From: Chelydra serpentina
Taxonomy: Eukaryota; Chordata; Testudines; Chelydridae
Length of the DNA: 64,000 nucleotides
Direction: 5' to 3'
Assembly (NCBI GenBank): GCA_037349315.1
Contig: JBAIAC010000027.1
Span: 21,306,501 to 21,370,500 of the forward strand
Shown here: positions 20,835 to 31,261 of the stretch, piece after piece
Layout of the letters: every line of letters begins with the position of its first letter
How positions within the stretch are numbered: position 1 is the stretch's first letter
The notes under the pieces: model-generated
Told to the model about the DNA's origin: nothing
The model's input: only the letters and a program-made list of their open reading frames with translations
Databases searched by the model: none
Made by a program: the position numbers and the translations under genes

Positions 20835-21996
20835 TCATAGAATCATAGAATCAGAGAAGATTAGGGTTGGAAGAGACCTCAGGAGGTTCTAGTCCAACTC
20901 CCTGCTCAAAGCAGGACCAACCCCAACTAAATCATCCCAGCCAGGGCTTTGTCAAGCCAGGCCTTAAAAACCTCTAAGGATGGAGATTCCACCACCTCCC
21001 TAGGGAACCCATTCCAGTGCTTCACCACCCTACTAGTGAAATAGTTTTTCCTAATATCCAACCTAGACCTCCCTCACTGCAACTTGAGACCATTACTCCT
21101 TGTTCTGTCATCTGCCACCACTGAAAACAGCCGAACTCCATCCTCTTTGGAACCCCCCTTCAGGTAGTTGAAGGCTGCTACCAAATCCCCCCTCACTCTT
21201 TTCTTCGGCAGATTAAATAACCCCAGTTCCCTCAGCCTCTCCACGTAAATCATGTACCCCAGCACCCTGATAATTTTTGTTACACTCCACTGGAATCTCT
21301 CCAATTTGTCCACATCCCTTCTGTTGTCGGGGGACCAAAACTGGATGCAATACTCCAGATGTGGCCTCACCAGTGCCAAATAGAGAGGAATAATCACTTC
21401 CCTCAATCTGCTGGCAATGCTCCTACTTATACAGCCCAATATGCCGTTAGCCTTCTTGGTAACAAGGGCACACTGCTGACTCAGCTTCTCATCCACTGTA
21501 ATCCCCAGATCCTTTTCTGCAGAACTGCTAGTTAGCCAGTCGGTCCCCAGCCTGTAGCAGTGCATGGGATTCTTCCTTCCTAAGTGCAGGACTCTGCACT
21601 TGTCCTTGTTGAACCTCATCAGATTTCTTTTGGTCCAATCCTCCAATTTGTCTAGGTCACTCTGGACCCTATCCCTACCCTCCAGCATATCTACCTCTCC
21701 CCCCAGCTTGGTGTCATCTGTGAACATGCTGAGGGTGCAATTCATCCCATCATCCAGATCATTACTAAAGATGTTGAACAAAACTGGCCCCAGGACCAAC
21801 CCTTGGGACACTCCACTTGATACCAGCTGCCAACTAGACACTGAGCCATTGATCACTACCTGCTGAGCCCGACGATCTAGCCAGCTTTCTATATACCTTA
21901 TAGTCCATTCATCCAGCCCATACTTCTTTAACTTGCTGGCAAGAATACTGTGGGACACCGTATCAAAAGCTTTGCTAAAGTCGAGATATAAAACAT
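20835..21996 (-). mobile_element. CR1 LINE, 5'-truncated, RT partly open
   Basis: Antisense CR1 with tail (CATAGAATCATAGAATCAG) and minus-strand coding from [14 protein letters not shown] through [16 protein letters not shown]. The RT catalytic region reads FTDDTKLGG where the younger copies have FADDTKLGG. The last ~60 C-terminal codons are in a different frame at 20930-21070, and stretches such as FQWSVTKIIRVLGYM show further substitutions. Truncated at the 5' side in the RT palm domain near 21996; inactive. Confidence 0.92.
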
Positions 21997-23231
21997 ATAT
22001 ATCCCACAGGTGGTTTGGCCTCTCAGTTGAGGCTGCTAGACATGGTCCAGCGGGCAGTGAGTTTGTGTGTTTTACACAGCAAAGAATTAGCCCTGAGCCC
22101 GAGTCAACTGGCTGACCCAGGAGGCTGGGGATCTCTGGCTTCAATTTAGAGTCTCTGGCCCTTCCGAGTTCAAACATCCAAAAGAGGCAGTTTCTCTTCT
22201 TGTCAAGGATTTGTATCCCTTCCCCCAGAGTTCAAGATGATGGGATGAGTTCACATGCACGTCTCCTCTTCATGGGTGAAGGGGGAGCAATGTCCTCTGA
22301 TGTTCCACCCTGGTTAGTTTGGTGTCTTCTTTTGCTGAGCAGGATATAGCAACTCGTATGGCAAACTAGTATTTCACACTTGGTCATGTTTCTCTCCTGT
22401 CTGGGGGTTTACAGTTACAAAGCAAACACTTAACTATTACCTAATAACATGGGATATAGACACTACAAGTGAGATTAATGCAGTCAGCAACACATGCAAG
22501 CAGTTAATAAAGTCTAAACCCTAAATACATTCTTATAAGATTAATACCTATTTTGAGCAAAACTAACATCTAGGTGACTTGGTCTGGTCTCCAGCTACGA
22601 GGTTGTCAGTTCTTAGCTACTGCCTGGCTGGCTAAGCCAGACTCTTATTAGGCAGCAGGAAAAAAGAGAGGGGTATGAAAGAGAAGACATAAGATAGGGA
22701 AGGAAAAGGACCTGGGGCAAGTGGGGAGGGAAGGTAACAAAGTCTCTCTCACATCCCAAGTGGCGGTTGGGATTTAGCCAGATCCAGTGGAGGTGATGAT
22801 GTCAGTTTGATCCCTTTCTCTGGCCCAGTCTGGTGTTGACATCTCTCGGGATGAAGACCACAAAAGCCCAACGATGTTGTCTCCCAGGAGATAGAGGGGG
22901 GGGGCAACCAGGACAATAAAGCTCACTGCAGCGGTTGTTAGCAGACTGCTTCTTTTTAGAGTCTCAAAGGCTGTTCTTTTTAAGAACCCCCCAAAGGGAG
23001 TGATGGGTGGAACAGCCCATTCTTTTAGTCACCAATTTAGATATCATTTCCAGCACACCACTTTTGGGTCACTGATTTCAAATCCCACAGTGTTCTCGTT
23101 TACCAGGCATAATCCTAACACAGACCTTGAATTATATCAGGAGGCCTTTTTGTTTGTACTAATTCGGTCAGTCTGCCTCCCTTTTGCACCTTTTTATATC
23201 AGCATTTGTTGTTATAGGGTATTGTGACATT
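21997..23231 (-). repeat. Unclassified, possibly an antisense LTR
   Basis: Read on the minus strand from 23231 it begins TGTCACAATACCC, an LTR-like start, and on the plus strand contains GGACAATAAAGCTC near 22915. I cannot find a matching far end or duplicated target, so this is only a suggestion. No gene frames are present. Confidence 0.3.
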
Positions 23232-23314
23232 TCATGAACTTGTCACTCACTTGACCTTACCGTTAGGTAAATGTATAGGCCCAATGATTGCAACAGTGAC
23301 TGCCACCCATTACC

Positions 23315-23910
23315 CTATCCCAAAGACCCCTTTAGCACAGTGACATGTGCATGGTATGAGGAGCTCTAGACTCTTCACTTGTGTGCTGTTAATAATTCCA
23401 TGCCTTGCATAACTAGAGCTGAACAAATCATTGATGTTTCAGTACAGTGATTGGACAGAAAATCCCCCCAAAACTCAGGGCATTTTGAACCTAAACGGGG
23501 TTGTTTTTTTTAGTTTTTCTTGACAAAATGGATGAAAAAAAGTTCATTCCGGTTGAACAATGACATTTCAAACCGAAAGGTTTCCGCAAATTCATCAAAG
23601 AGGTTTGGCTGGGGGAAAAAACCCTTAAAACAACATGTCAGAAATGTCATCGCAATTTGAGGCATCTTGTTTTGAAATGTCATTGTTCAACCTGAATTCA
23701 ATGTTTTCATTGTGTCAAGAAAAACGGAAACAATTCCATTTCAGTGAATGTTGGGGGGATTTTCTGTTTGACCACTGAACTGAAACATCAATTATTTGCT
23801 CAGCGCTAGTGGTGCAAGGCACAGAATTATTAACAGCACGCAAGTGAAAAAAAGTCTGGAACTCCCCGCACCATGCACCTCACCATGTTAAAGGGGGCTT
23901 TTGAGACGCC
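23315..23910. repeat. Long imperfect palindrome of about 600 bp
   Basis: Two inverted arms of roughly 270-300 bp. The left arm has TTCACTTGTGTGCTGTTAAT, TGATGTTTCAGTACAGTG and CAGAAAATCCCCCCAA. The right arm has their complements (ATTAACAGCACGCAAGTGAA, CACTGAACTGAAACATCA, TTGGGGGGATTTTCTG). The centre is near 23610. This is the structure of a fold-back DNA element or an inverted duplication; no coding region is present. Confidence 0.75.
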
Positions 23911-23913
23911 TTG

Positions 23914-24206
23914 GGAATGTCTATGCTGCAAAAAAACCCTCTGTGGCAGCAAGTCTCAGTGCTTGGGTCTACAGACTTGGGCTCACATTACAGCACTAAA
24001 AATAGCAATGTGGCTGTTCCCACTCAAACTGGAGCATGGGCTCTGAGCCCCCCCACCCCCACCCCTCGCTAGGTTTCAGAGCCTATGCTCCAGCCGGAGC
24101 AGGAATGTCTCCACTCTAGTGTGAGCTCCATGAGTCTGTAGACTTGGGCTTTGAGACTCACTGCAAGGGGGGGGCGGGGTTGTTGGGTTGTTTTTTTTCC
24201 CACCTA
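23914..24206. mobile_element. Palindromic MITE
   Basis: Inverted segments AGTCTCAGTGCTTGGGTCTA and GAGTCTGTAGACTTGGGCTT...GAGACTCACTGCA, with outer CTATGCTGCAAAAAAACCC against GTTGTTTTTTTTCCC. It abuts the palindrome at 23315-23910. Borders approximate. Confidence 0.5.
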
Positions 24207-25704
24207 TTCCCTGATGCTCCAGTGTAACAAAGCAGAATGGACAGCTCCAGTAAGTGTCCTTGCTAGGGAAAGGTTAACAACAATTGCGACATTGTTCCGT
24301 TTTTTTCAAAAGCCCTTAAACAACCCGCTTGAGAAACCACAGTCTGTATATTCAGTTATAACTGATAACCAACTTCCTCTCTGGGGGCAGGCAATGATTA
24401 AGAATGCTTGCAGGGTGGAGAGGGAGAGTTTCTGGAGGATTGCCAGCACTGGATTTGTGTCTTTCCCAGACACTGATACTCATACTACAGGTTTAGCTTT
24501 AGAAAAAAATCCAGCCTCACTCACAAATTCCCTTGTGCTTCACAGAGTGTAAATCCACCCATTCCTGAGCCCATTGCCGTGCCATTGATCAGGTCAGTAC
24601 TCACGTTAACTTGAAGAGCTTTGAGAATTGGTTCTTCTCAGCAGTCTGGAGTAAACCAGTTTATTTCTGTAAACTGTTCACCACAGGGTGCCACAAGTAT
24701 TCCTTTTCTTATTTTCTTTTCACAGGAACTGTGCCACTCATGATCATTGACTTAAAGGAGGCAGAATGTTTGCATTGTAATGTTCAGGATTTCCCTAAAC
24801 TTTTCCCTTTAGGGGGTGACACTTTTGAGGCCCGGTCTCTGCCTGTAGGTGAATATTTCCAGCAAGCTGGAGAAAAATCCCTGTAGCTACTTCTGACATA
24901 TAGGGGGGTAAAAGAAATGCATTTCCCTACCCCTGTACAACAGGAACTGCCAACTGTGTGTGTGTGTAAAGGAGTAACACCAAAATAGCAAAAGTTCAAC
25001 CTTACGGACCAATCGTGCCCCCATTGAAGTAAACGGCAAACACTCATGCTGACGTCAATGGGTCAGGATGAAGCTTTTGGAGACGAAATGGACTTGTGTT
25101 CAGTTGAAGAACCAGGCTGGATTCTGGCCCCCACTGTTCCCGTGATGTGTGAGGACTATAGAGTGTCTGCAATGTCCCCAGGGCAGGAGGGGCCCTAAGC
25201 CCTCTGGGGGCAGGAGTGGGAGGAGCAGGGATGCTCCTCAGTCCAGCCTTTTCTGGGCAGCAGAGTGACCCATAGGGTGCTGTACATCCCAGTAGGCCCT
25301 AGAGAAGCCCTGAAAGTGGAGTTAAAATACAATGTTCTCCTGTTTGAAAATGCACAATGGGGCATTTGTAGAAGAAACACCACGAGGCTGTTGCTTGTGC
25401 TGTTACAATGCTGCCCAGGCATTAACTGGACAGTTCTTGGTGACCAGAATTTACCAGTTCAGCTGAAGTAGGAGGAGATTGTAAAATCAAGAGGCGTAGG
25501 AGCCATTTAGCAGGTGGCGGTGAAGCCAGCTAGCAGCCTGGCTTCCAGCTTAGGACCTTACAGCACTTTTGTAGCCACCACCCACTGCTTAGTGCTGACA
25601 AACTGCACTGGTGGGAGCTGTGCCTAGAGCCGGTCTGCCCCAGGAGATCTACCCAGTTAGCTGGGACTGCAGAGCTGCCACGGACTGCAAGGGCTGTATT
25701 GATA
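24207..25704. other. Intergenic sequence with a possible Penelope tail remnant
   Basis: Mostly unassigned. At about 24682-24728 GGGTGCCACAAGTATTCCTTTTC matches the tail block also seen at 38420-38450, so a degraded Penelope-like 3' end may lie here. A (TG) run is at 24955-24967. No exon recognised. Confidence 0.4.
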
Positions 25705-25808
25705 CAGGGTTGGATGGAGTGGGTGGGTGAGATTCTGTGGCCTGCATTGTGCAGGAGGTCAGACTAGATGATCATAATGGTCCCTTCTGACCTTAAAGTC
25801 TATGAGTC
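25705..25808 (+). mobile_element. CR1 LINE 3' tail, older subfamily
   Basis: GATTCTGTGGCCTGCATTGT, then GCAGGAGGTCAGACTAGATG ATCATAATGG and TGACCTTAAAGTCTATGAG, the 3' UTR type of an older CR1 subfamily. No coding part remains. Confidence 0.75.
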
Positions 25809-26135
25809 TCCACCCCAAAGCATTCAAGTGTTAACCCCTTGCTTTACTGCAGGTAAGTGTGGTCCAGGGCTGTTGTTTGAGGTGACAGTGGCTCCCAGTG
25901 ACCGAGCCAATCATAAAAAGACAATTAAAGACATTGAAATGTGCAGATTAAAGTGAACGTCTCATTCTAACAATTCCCCTTATTGCCCTTCCCTTCGCCT
26001 GTATAAAGCCTTTGAAATGGTAAGTGCTGGGTGATGTTCTCTGGCCCAAAGAGAGGGCCTGAATGGTGTCTTCTGGCCTGAAAAAGGATGAATCCATGGC
26101 AATTCCTTGCTTCCAGACTTCTGGAAGGTACCAAA

Positions 26136-26372
26136 CAGGCCAGCTTTAGGCCAATTCCCCCGATTTTTACTCACCCTATGGCGCTCCGGCACTTTGGCGG
26201 CGGGTCCTTCACTCGCTCCGGGTCATCGGCGGTGGATCCTTCAGTGCCACCGAACACACCCGGAGCGAGTGAAGGACCCGCCACCGAAGTGCCGCCGAAG
26301 ACCCGGAGCGCCGCAGGGTGAGTACAAGCGGTGAGTACAAATCGGGCCCCACACTTGCTAAAGCCGGCCCTG
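26136..26372. mobile_element. hAT-type MITE with palindromic GC-rich core
   Basis: 237 bp with ends CAGGCCAGCTTTAG and CTAAAGCCGGCCCTG (inverted) and 8-bp direct repeats GTACCAAA (26128-26135) and GAACCAAA (26373-26380), 7/8. The core contains a perfect 22-bp inverted pair (26202-26223 with 26258-26279; inner CCTTCACTCGCTCCGGG). The same core occurs in the MITE at 59854-60218, which has different termini. Confidence 0.88.
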
Positions 26373-26380
26373 GAACCAAA

Positions 26381-27176
26381 TGCCCTTGTTGGGAATGGGA
26401 GGATGGTCAGGTTTGGGGGGTGGCTTTTAGACAGCTGTTGCTGGACTCCGATTCTGTGGTATTTTGGGACAGAACAGGATGAACGCCTGCATAGAACCAA
26501 GGGAGGAATCATAACGGTCAGGCATTGCCGCTTCTCTGGCTCAGTCTTTCTCACTTGCTGTTCAGCGGCACTTGCTGACACAACGCATTAGCCGCTGCAG
26601 CAGGCGGCAGTTAGACAACGGCTCTTAGCTTAGTGCTGCCAGAGCTGCATTACAGCAGTGCGGGGCCATTACACAACCCGTCAGTGTCCCCGTGGCCCTT
26701 CAGCCCCTGTGCTGCATTCCTGCCCCGAGGGGCAGTGACGGGGCCACCCTACAGGAGCCGTCTGCCGGCTGGGGAGGGAAGCCCCACATCTTCTTGGGCG
26801 AGCTGGGGCCTCTTAACATACTGCATCGCTGCTCTCTGCCTTCTGGTGAGATGTGTCACCCCCTCTGACCCAGGCTGTGGTCTCTGCATGTGTGAGGGGA
26901 GGGCCCCAGCACGCTGCCCCAACACAGCTAAGAAGGGGGCGGCAACAGTAACATCACAGATGAGTCCCCGTCAGGGAGGTGTCACAGGGGCAGGAATGGG
27001 GGAGAGGAGACAACATTCCCTCCATCTGCCGGTCCTGTGTGCGAAGCAAATGTCTTCCTGAGCTCATGCTACACACCTGTGAGTGAAGCCGTCTCCTCCT
27101 CCCACTCCCAGGCCTCCTTCCAGCTCCCACTCCATTCATTGCCCCTCCTCTTTCCTCACCCCTGTCATGACAATGG
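26381..27176. other. Intergenic sequence, no assigned gene
   Basis: GC-rich intergenic stretch with moderate open frames but no recognised domain, repeat border or RNA gene. Confidence 0.4.
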
Positions 27177-27225
27177 TGTGACGGGTTCCCCTCAGGGAGC
27201 CATCTGGAACTGGGGTACCACTGAG

Positions 27226-30200
27226 CAGGGCTGGCCTTACCATGAGGCGAACTGAGGCGGCCGCCTCAGGTGCCAGACCGTTGGGGGAGGGGGGGCGCCA
27301 CTAGGACCCAGAGTGTAGAAAATTGTGTCTGCTGCTGGTGCATCTGTATTCTCTCTGCTCTAGATGCACAGAGATGGGGGAGTGCTGTGCTGGAGGAAGG
27401 AGGGCACAAGAGACATAACAGGCAGGCAGGAGAAAAGGTGAGAGGGAAGAACAGAAAGCAGCAGGAGCTGCAGGGAGAGAGAGGAGGAGGAGCCTCTTAC
27501 ATACCTCTCTAGCACCCCCAGGAGCTGGACTGATTAACACCAGCTTCTCAGGGAGCTTCCTGTGTCCTGCTGCTTCCCTGAACCCACTTGAGGAGAACAG
27601 GCAGTCAGCTGAAGTAGTAGGAGCCAGTTAGGCCCTTAAGACGTTGATATCTTCCCTCACTCAGGCCCTGCTTCCAGCCTGCTTATTTGTCCCCTTCAAC
27701 TGAGTGTTGAGAGCCACTCTAGCTGGCACAGAACAGCAGTCATGAGTGAAAGAAAGAAAGCAAAGGAATCTTTTCCATCTAAGCAGGAAGGAGCTCTCCT
27801 GAGATACATAGACACAAATGTTCACGGTGAGCCTTCCGGCCCCAGTGAGGATGTGAGTGGTGAGGAGATGCCTGATCTTCCAGTTAGTCAGAGTGCAGGT
27901 GACCTGGCAGCTACTGCAGCATCCATATCTCCATCTCAAATGGATGTAACCATGCACATTCCTGAAGAAAAGTGTAGACCAGAGTGTGGTGGAGGCTCAA
28001 GAAACAGCTGCTGAGTTTAGTTCCTTAAGTCTAGATTATCCAGGACTGTGGACCCACTTGAGCAGTAGCCTGAGGGACTTCCTTGTACTGCATCAGCCAC
28101 AGCAAGTGAAAAACTTCATGCTCCCCAAAGACAATAAAAATAGAAGGTTCCATCCAACACATTACTGGCGTGAAATCCCCAATGGTGACAAAGTGGAGAG
28201 GCCATGGCTTACGTACTCAAAAACCCAGAATGCTGCATACTGTTTTTGTTGCAAACTCTTCTAGTCTAATGTTCCAGCCACATTGGGTTCTCCAGGAACA
28301 AAGAACTGAAAAAATCTGGCTAGAAATCTGGCATGCCATGAGAAGGCAGCAAATCACCAGAGAGCATTCCATAGGTGGAAAGAGCTTGAGATGAGACTAA
28401 GGTTAAAGGCCACCATAGATGATCACCATCAAGAGAAGATTGCACCAGAGTCTTTTTATTGGCAAAATGTTCTGAAAAGGCTCATTGTCATTGTGAGAAT
28501 GCTTCCTACCCAAAACCTAGCACTGCATGGCACTTCAGATCAGCTGTATGTGCCAAACAATGGAAACTTCCTTAAAATTGTGGAGCTGATGGCTGAGTTA
28601 AATGCTCCTGGAGTACAGCATCTAAGAAGAGTCACCACCCAAGAAATGTACACACACCACTACCTTGGAAAAACAATTCAAAATGAGATCATATAGTCAC
28701 TGGCAACAAAAGTCAAACAGAAGATTGTGACAGATCTGAAGTCAGCAAGATATGACTCTGTTATTCTGGACTGCACACCTGACATCAGCCATACGGAACA
28801 AATTACTTTAATGGTGCATTTTGTAACAACAACAGAACGTAGTGAAAATGTCCCTGCAATGGTGACTGTCAGAGAGCATTTTCTAGAATGTATTGACATT
28901 GATGTCAATGATGCCATACAGGAGCTGGTATGACAAATGTGCTTCTTAAAAAGCTGGAAGATACGGGAATTGCAATAGCTGACATGAGAGGTCAGGGCTA
29001 CGATAATGGTGCGAACATGAGAGGAAAGAACAGAGGAGCGCAGACACGGATCCGAGAGTTAAACCCTTGAGCTTTTTTTGTCCCATGCAGTTCTCATTCA
29101 TTGAACTTGGTGGTCAGTGATGCAGCATCAGCTTCTAGTGAGGCTGCTGAATTTTTTAATGTAATTCAAAGCATCTATGTATTTTTCTCTGCATCAACTC
29201 ATCGATGGCAAATTTTGAAGCAACATCTGGGAACATCCTCTCTGACACTGAAACCACTGAGTGCCACACAATGGGAAAGTCAAGTGGAGGCGAGAAAGCC
29301 TATCAAACATCAAACTGGGAAGATAGATGATGCCATAGTTGCCATTATGTAGGATAATGCTATGACAGGAACTGTTCATGGGAGAACAGTGGCAGAGGGA
29401 AATGGAATCACCAGAAACATACATAACTTCAAATTTCTGTGTGGCTTAGTGTTGTGGCATGACATACTGTTTGAAATAAATGTTGTAAGCAAGAGACTCC
29501 AAGGTGTTGACCTTGATATATCTGGAGCAATGGAACAACTGGACAAAGCAAAGTCATACCTACAGTCTTACCAGTCAGATGAGGGATTTCAAAATGTTCT
29601 GAGGAGTGCACAGAAGTTAGCAGAGGAACTTCACACTGAAGCTATTTTCACACCCATTCAGGAATACAAGAGTCACCGAAGAAGACGACATTTTGATTAT
29701 GAGGCACAGGATAATCCCATCAGAGACCCCAAACAACAATTCAAAGTTGAATTCTTTAACCAGATGCTAGATTGTGCAATACAGTCAGTTGAAGAACGTT
29801 TCATGCAGCTCAAGGAACACAGCAGTATATTTGGGATGTTGTATGATATTCCAAAACTCCTCACTATACCTGACGAAGACCTACACCAGCAATGCAGGGC
29901 ACTAGAGACAGTGTTCACACATGATGACATGCGCGATATTGATGCGAGTGATTTAGGTGATGAACTGAAAGCCCTTTCAAGATACATTTCAGCAGGATCA
30001 ACTCCAAAGGCTGTTCTGGAATATATGTGCACAAATAAGATGACCACCCTCTTTCCAAATGCTTTTGTTGCTCTGTGCATACTTCTAACACTTCCTGTAA
30101 CAGTTGCCTGTGGAGAACGCAGCTTCTCCAAGCTGAAGTTAATAAAAACACATCTACACGCCACAATGACACAGGAGAGGCTGGTCGGCCTTGCAACCAT

Positions 30201-30575
30201 CTCAATAGAGCATCAGCTGGCCCAGACTGTGGACCTTCAGGAAGCAATTCAAATCTTTGCACTCAAGAAGGCACAGAAAGCACCACTTTGATTATTCAAA
30301 CAGATAAAAATGCCAGTGTTTACTATGCAGACAAGAAAAGTTACATTTGCTGTTCAGGCGTTTGAAAGTTAAGTGTTACTTAACATTTTTGAACAAGGCA
30401 TTTTAAGTTGTTAGTTCTCCTCTATTGGGGTAGGCAGCAGAGCAGTACCAGGAGAAGAGTAGAACAGGAAGAAGGCAGAATTGAGACCTTTCAAGGTTTT
30501 GGCCCAAGCGAGGGGGCATGGGGGCATCATTTGAGCTCCCCGCCTCAGGAGCCAAAATGTTGTGGGCCGGCCCTC
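27226..30575 (+). mobile_element. hAT transposon, ZMYM-type transposase, decayed
   Basis: A 3350-bp element with ends CAGGGCTGGCC and GGCCGGCCCTC (inverted, 9/11) and a perfect 8-bp target duplication CCACTGAG (27218-27225 and 30576-30583). It is a complete but dead hAT element: the transposase reading frame is broken several times (see the pseudogene entry). It was inserted into an LTR, so it is younger than that LTR. Confidence 0.93.
27741..30291 (+). pseudogene. hAT transposase (ZMYM1-like) pseudogene
   Basis: Fragments in order: an N-terminal region from MSERKKAKESFPSK (27741); a TTF-type zinc-finger region at about 28080-28264 (PNGDKVERPWLTYSKTQ, AAYCFCCKLF); a middle region (28391-28933) with SVILDCTPDISHTEQ, where a catalytic Asp is expected; DNGANMRGK at about 29000; and a 310-codon open segment 29362-30291 ending in the hAT dimerisation domain (LCILLTLPVTVACGERSFSK). 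Breaks include a frame change near 28010, a stop at 28262-28264, a stop after NEII near 28694, frame damage at 28930-29100 and a stop after VAIM near 29350. The architecture resembles zinc finger MYM-type protein 1-like transposases. It is not a host gene: intact inverted repeats and target duplication surround it. Confidence 0.9.
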
Positions 30576-30691
30576 CCACTGAGCCCTCTGACCCACCAGC
30601 CTGGGCTCCCTCTCACACTGTGCTGCTGCGACAAGTTGCTAAGCTCTCCAAGCTGCCCTTTCAATCAGCTTACACACAGCAAATCACAATC

Positions 30692-30776
30692 AGTGATTTA
30701 GGTGATTTCAACACCTAAATCACTCGCATCAATATCGCGCATGTCATCATGTGTCAACACTGTCTCTAGTGCCCTG
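30692..30776. repeat. Fold-back insertion copied from the nearby hAT
   Basis: A perfect 13-bp hairpin (AGTGATTTAGGTG at 30692-30704, inverted at 30712-30724, 7-nt loop). It is followed by an inverted copy of hAT transposase sequence: 30712-30776 is the complement of 29895-29959 with one mismatch in 65. The left arm is the same hAT segment in direct orientation. It interrupts LTR sequence. Confidence 0.9.
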
Positions 30777-30828
30777 GGTTACAACCCAGCTGTTGTAACA
30801 TGCAAACAGGCTTTCTGATCAGCCCCTG

Positions 30829-31258
30829 CATGTCTGTTACTGAGTGACCAGAGAGATTGAAGTGTTCTCCTACTGGTTTTTGAATGTTATGATTCCTGAT
30901 GTCAGATTTGTGTCCATTTATTCTTTTGCGTAGAGACTGTCCAATTTGGCCAATGTACATGGCAGAGGGGCATTGCTGGCACATATCACATTGGTAGATG
31001 TGCAGGTGAACGAGCCCCTGATGGTGTGGCTGGTGTGGTTAGGTCCTATGATGGTGTCCCTTGAATAGATATGCGGACAGAGTTGGCACCAGGGATTGGT
31101 TTCTGGGTTAGTGTTTCTGTTGTGTGGTGTGTAGCTGCTGGTGAGTATTTGCTTCAGGCTGGGGGCTGTCTGTAAGCGAGGACTGGCCTGTCTCCCACAG
31201 TCACCTTCCTTGAGCTGTGTGAGGAACTTGCCCCTGCCCTGCAGCACAAAATGAGAAC
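30829..31258 (-). pseudogene. Penelope-like element fragment, GIY-YIG endonuclease
   Basis: Minus-strand coding, N-terminal side at the right. It reads FLTQLKEGDCGRQASPRLQT, SLKQILTSSYTPHN, PWCQLCPHIYSRDTIIGPN (31247 to about 31030), then in another frame CQQCPSAMYIGQIGQSLRKR and GEHFNLSGHSVTD. The SAMYIGQIGQSLRKRINGH segment is the GIY-YIG signature of Penelope-like retroelements (Tyr, Ile, Gly and the Arg of LRKR kept), with the Cys-rich linker before it. The reverse transcriptase is missing, there is one frameshift, and the 3' side joins LTR sequence at about 30828. Confidence 0.85.
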
Positions 31259-31261
31259 TAC

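Larger units (their letters stand above)
27177..30828 (-). mobile_element. LTR fragment (same family as 9162-10395) hosting a hAT
   Basis: Antisense LTR sequence at 27177-27225 (TGTGACGGGTTCCCCTCAGG...TGGAACTGGGGTACCACTGAG) continues at 30576 (CCACTGAGCCCTCTGACCCACCAGCCTGGGCTCCCTCTC...) and ends about 30828 (GGCTTTCTGATCAGCCCCTG). Each piece is the complement of 10192-10395 in the other copy. The hAT at 27226-30575 interrupts it, and a fold-back insertion lies at about 30680-30776. The LTR itself is truncated where Penelope sequence begins. Confidence 0.75.
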
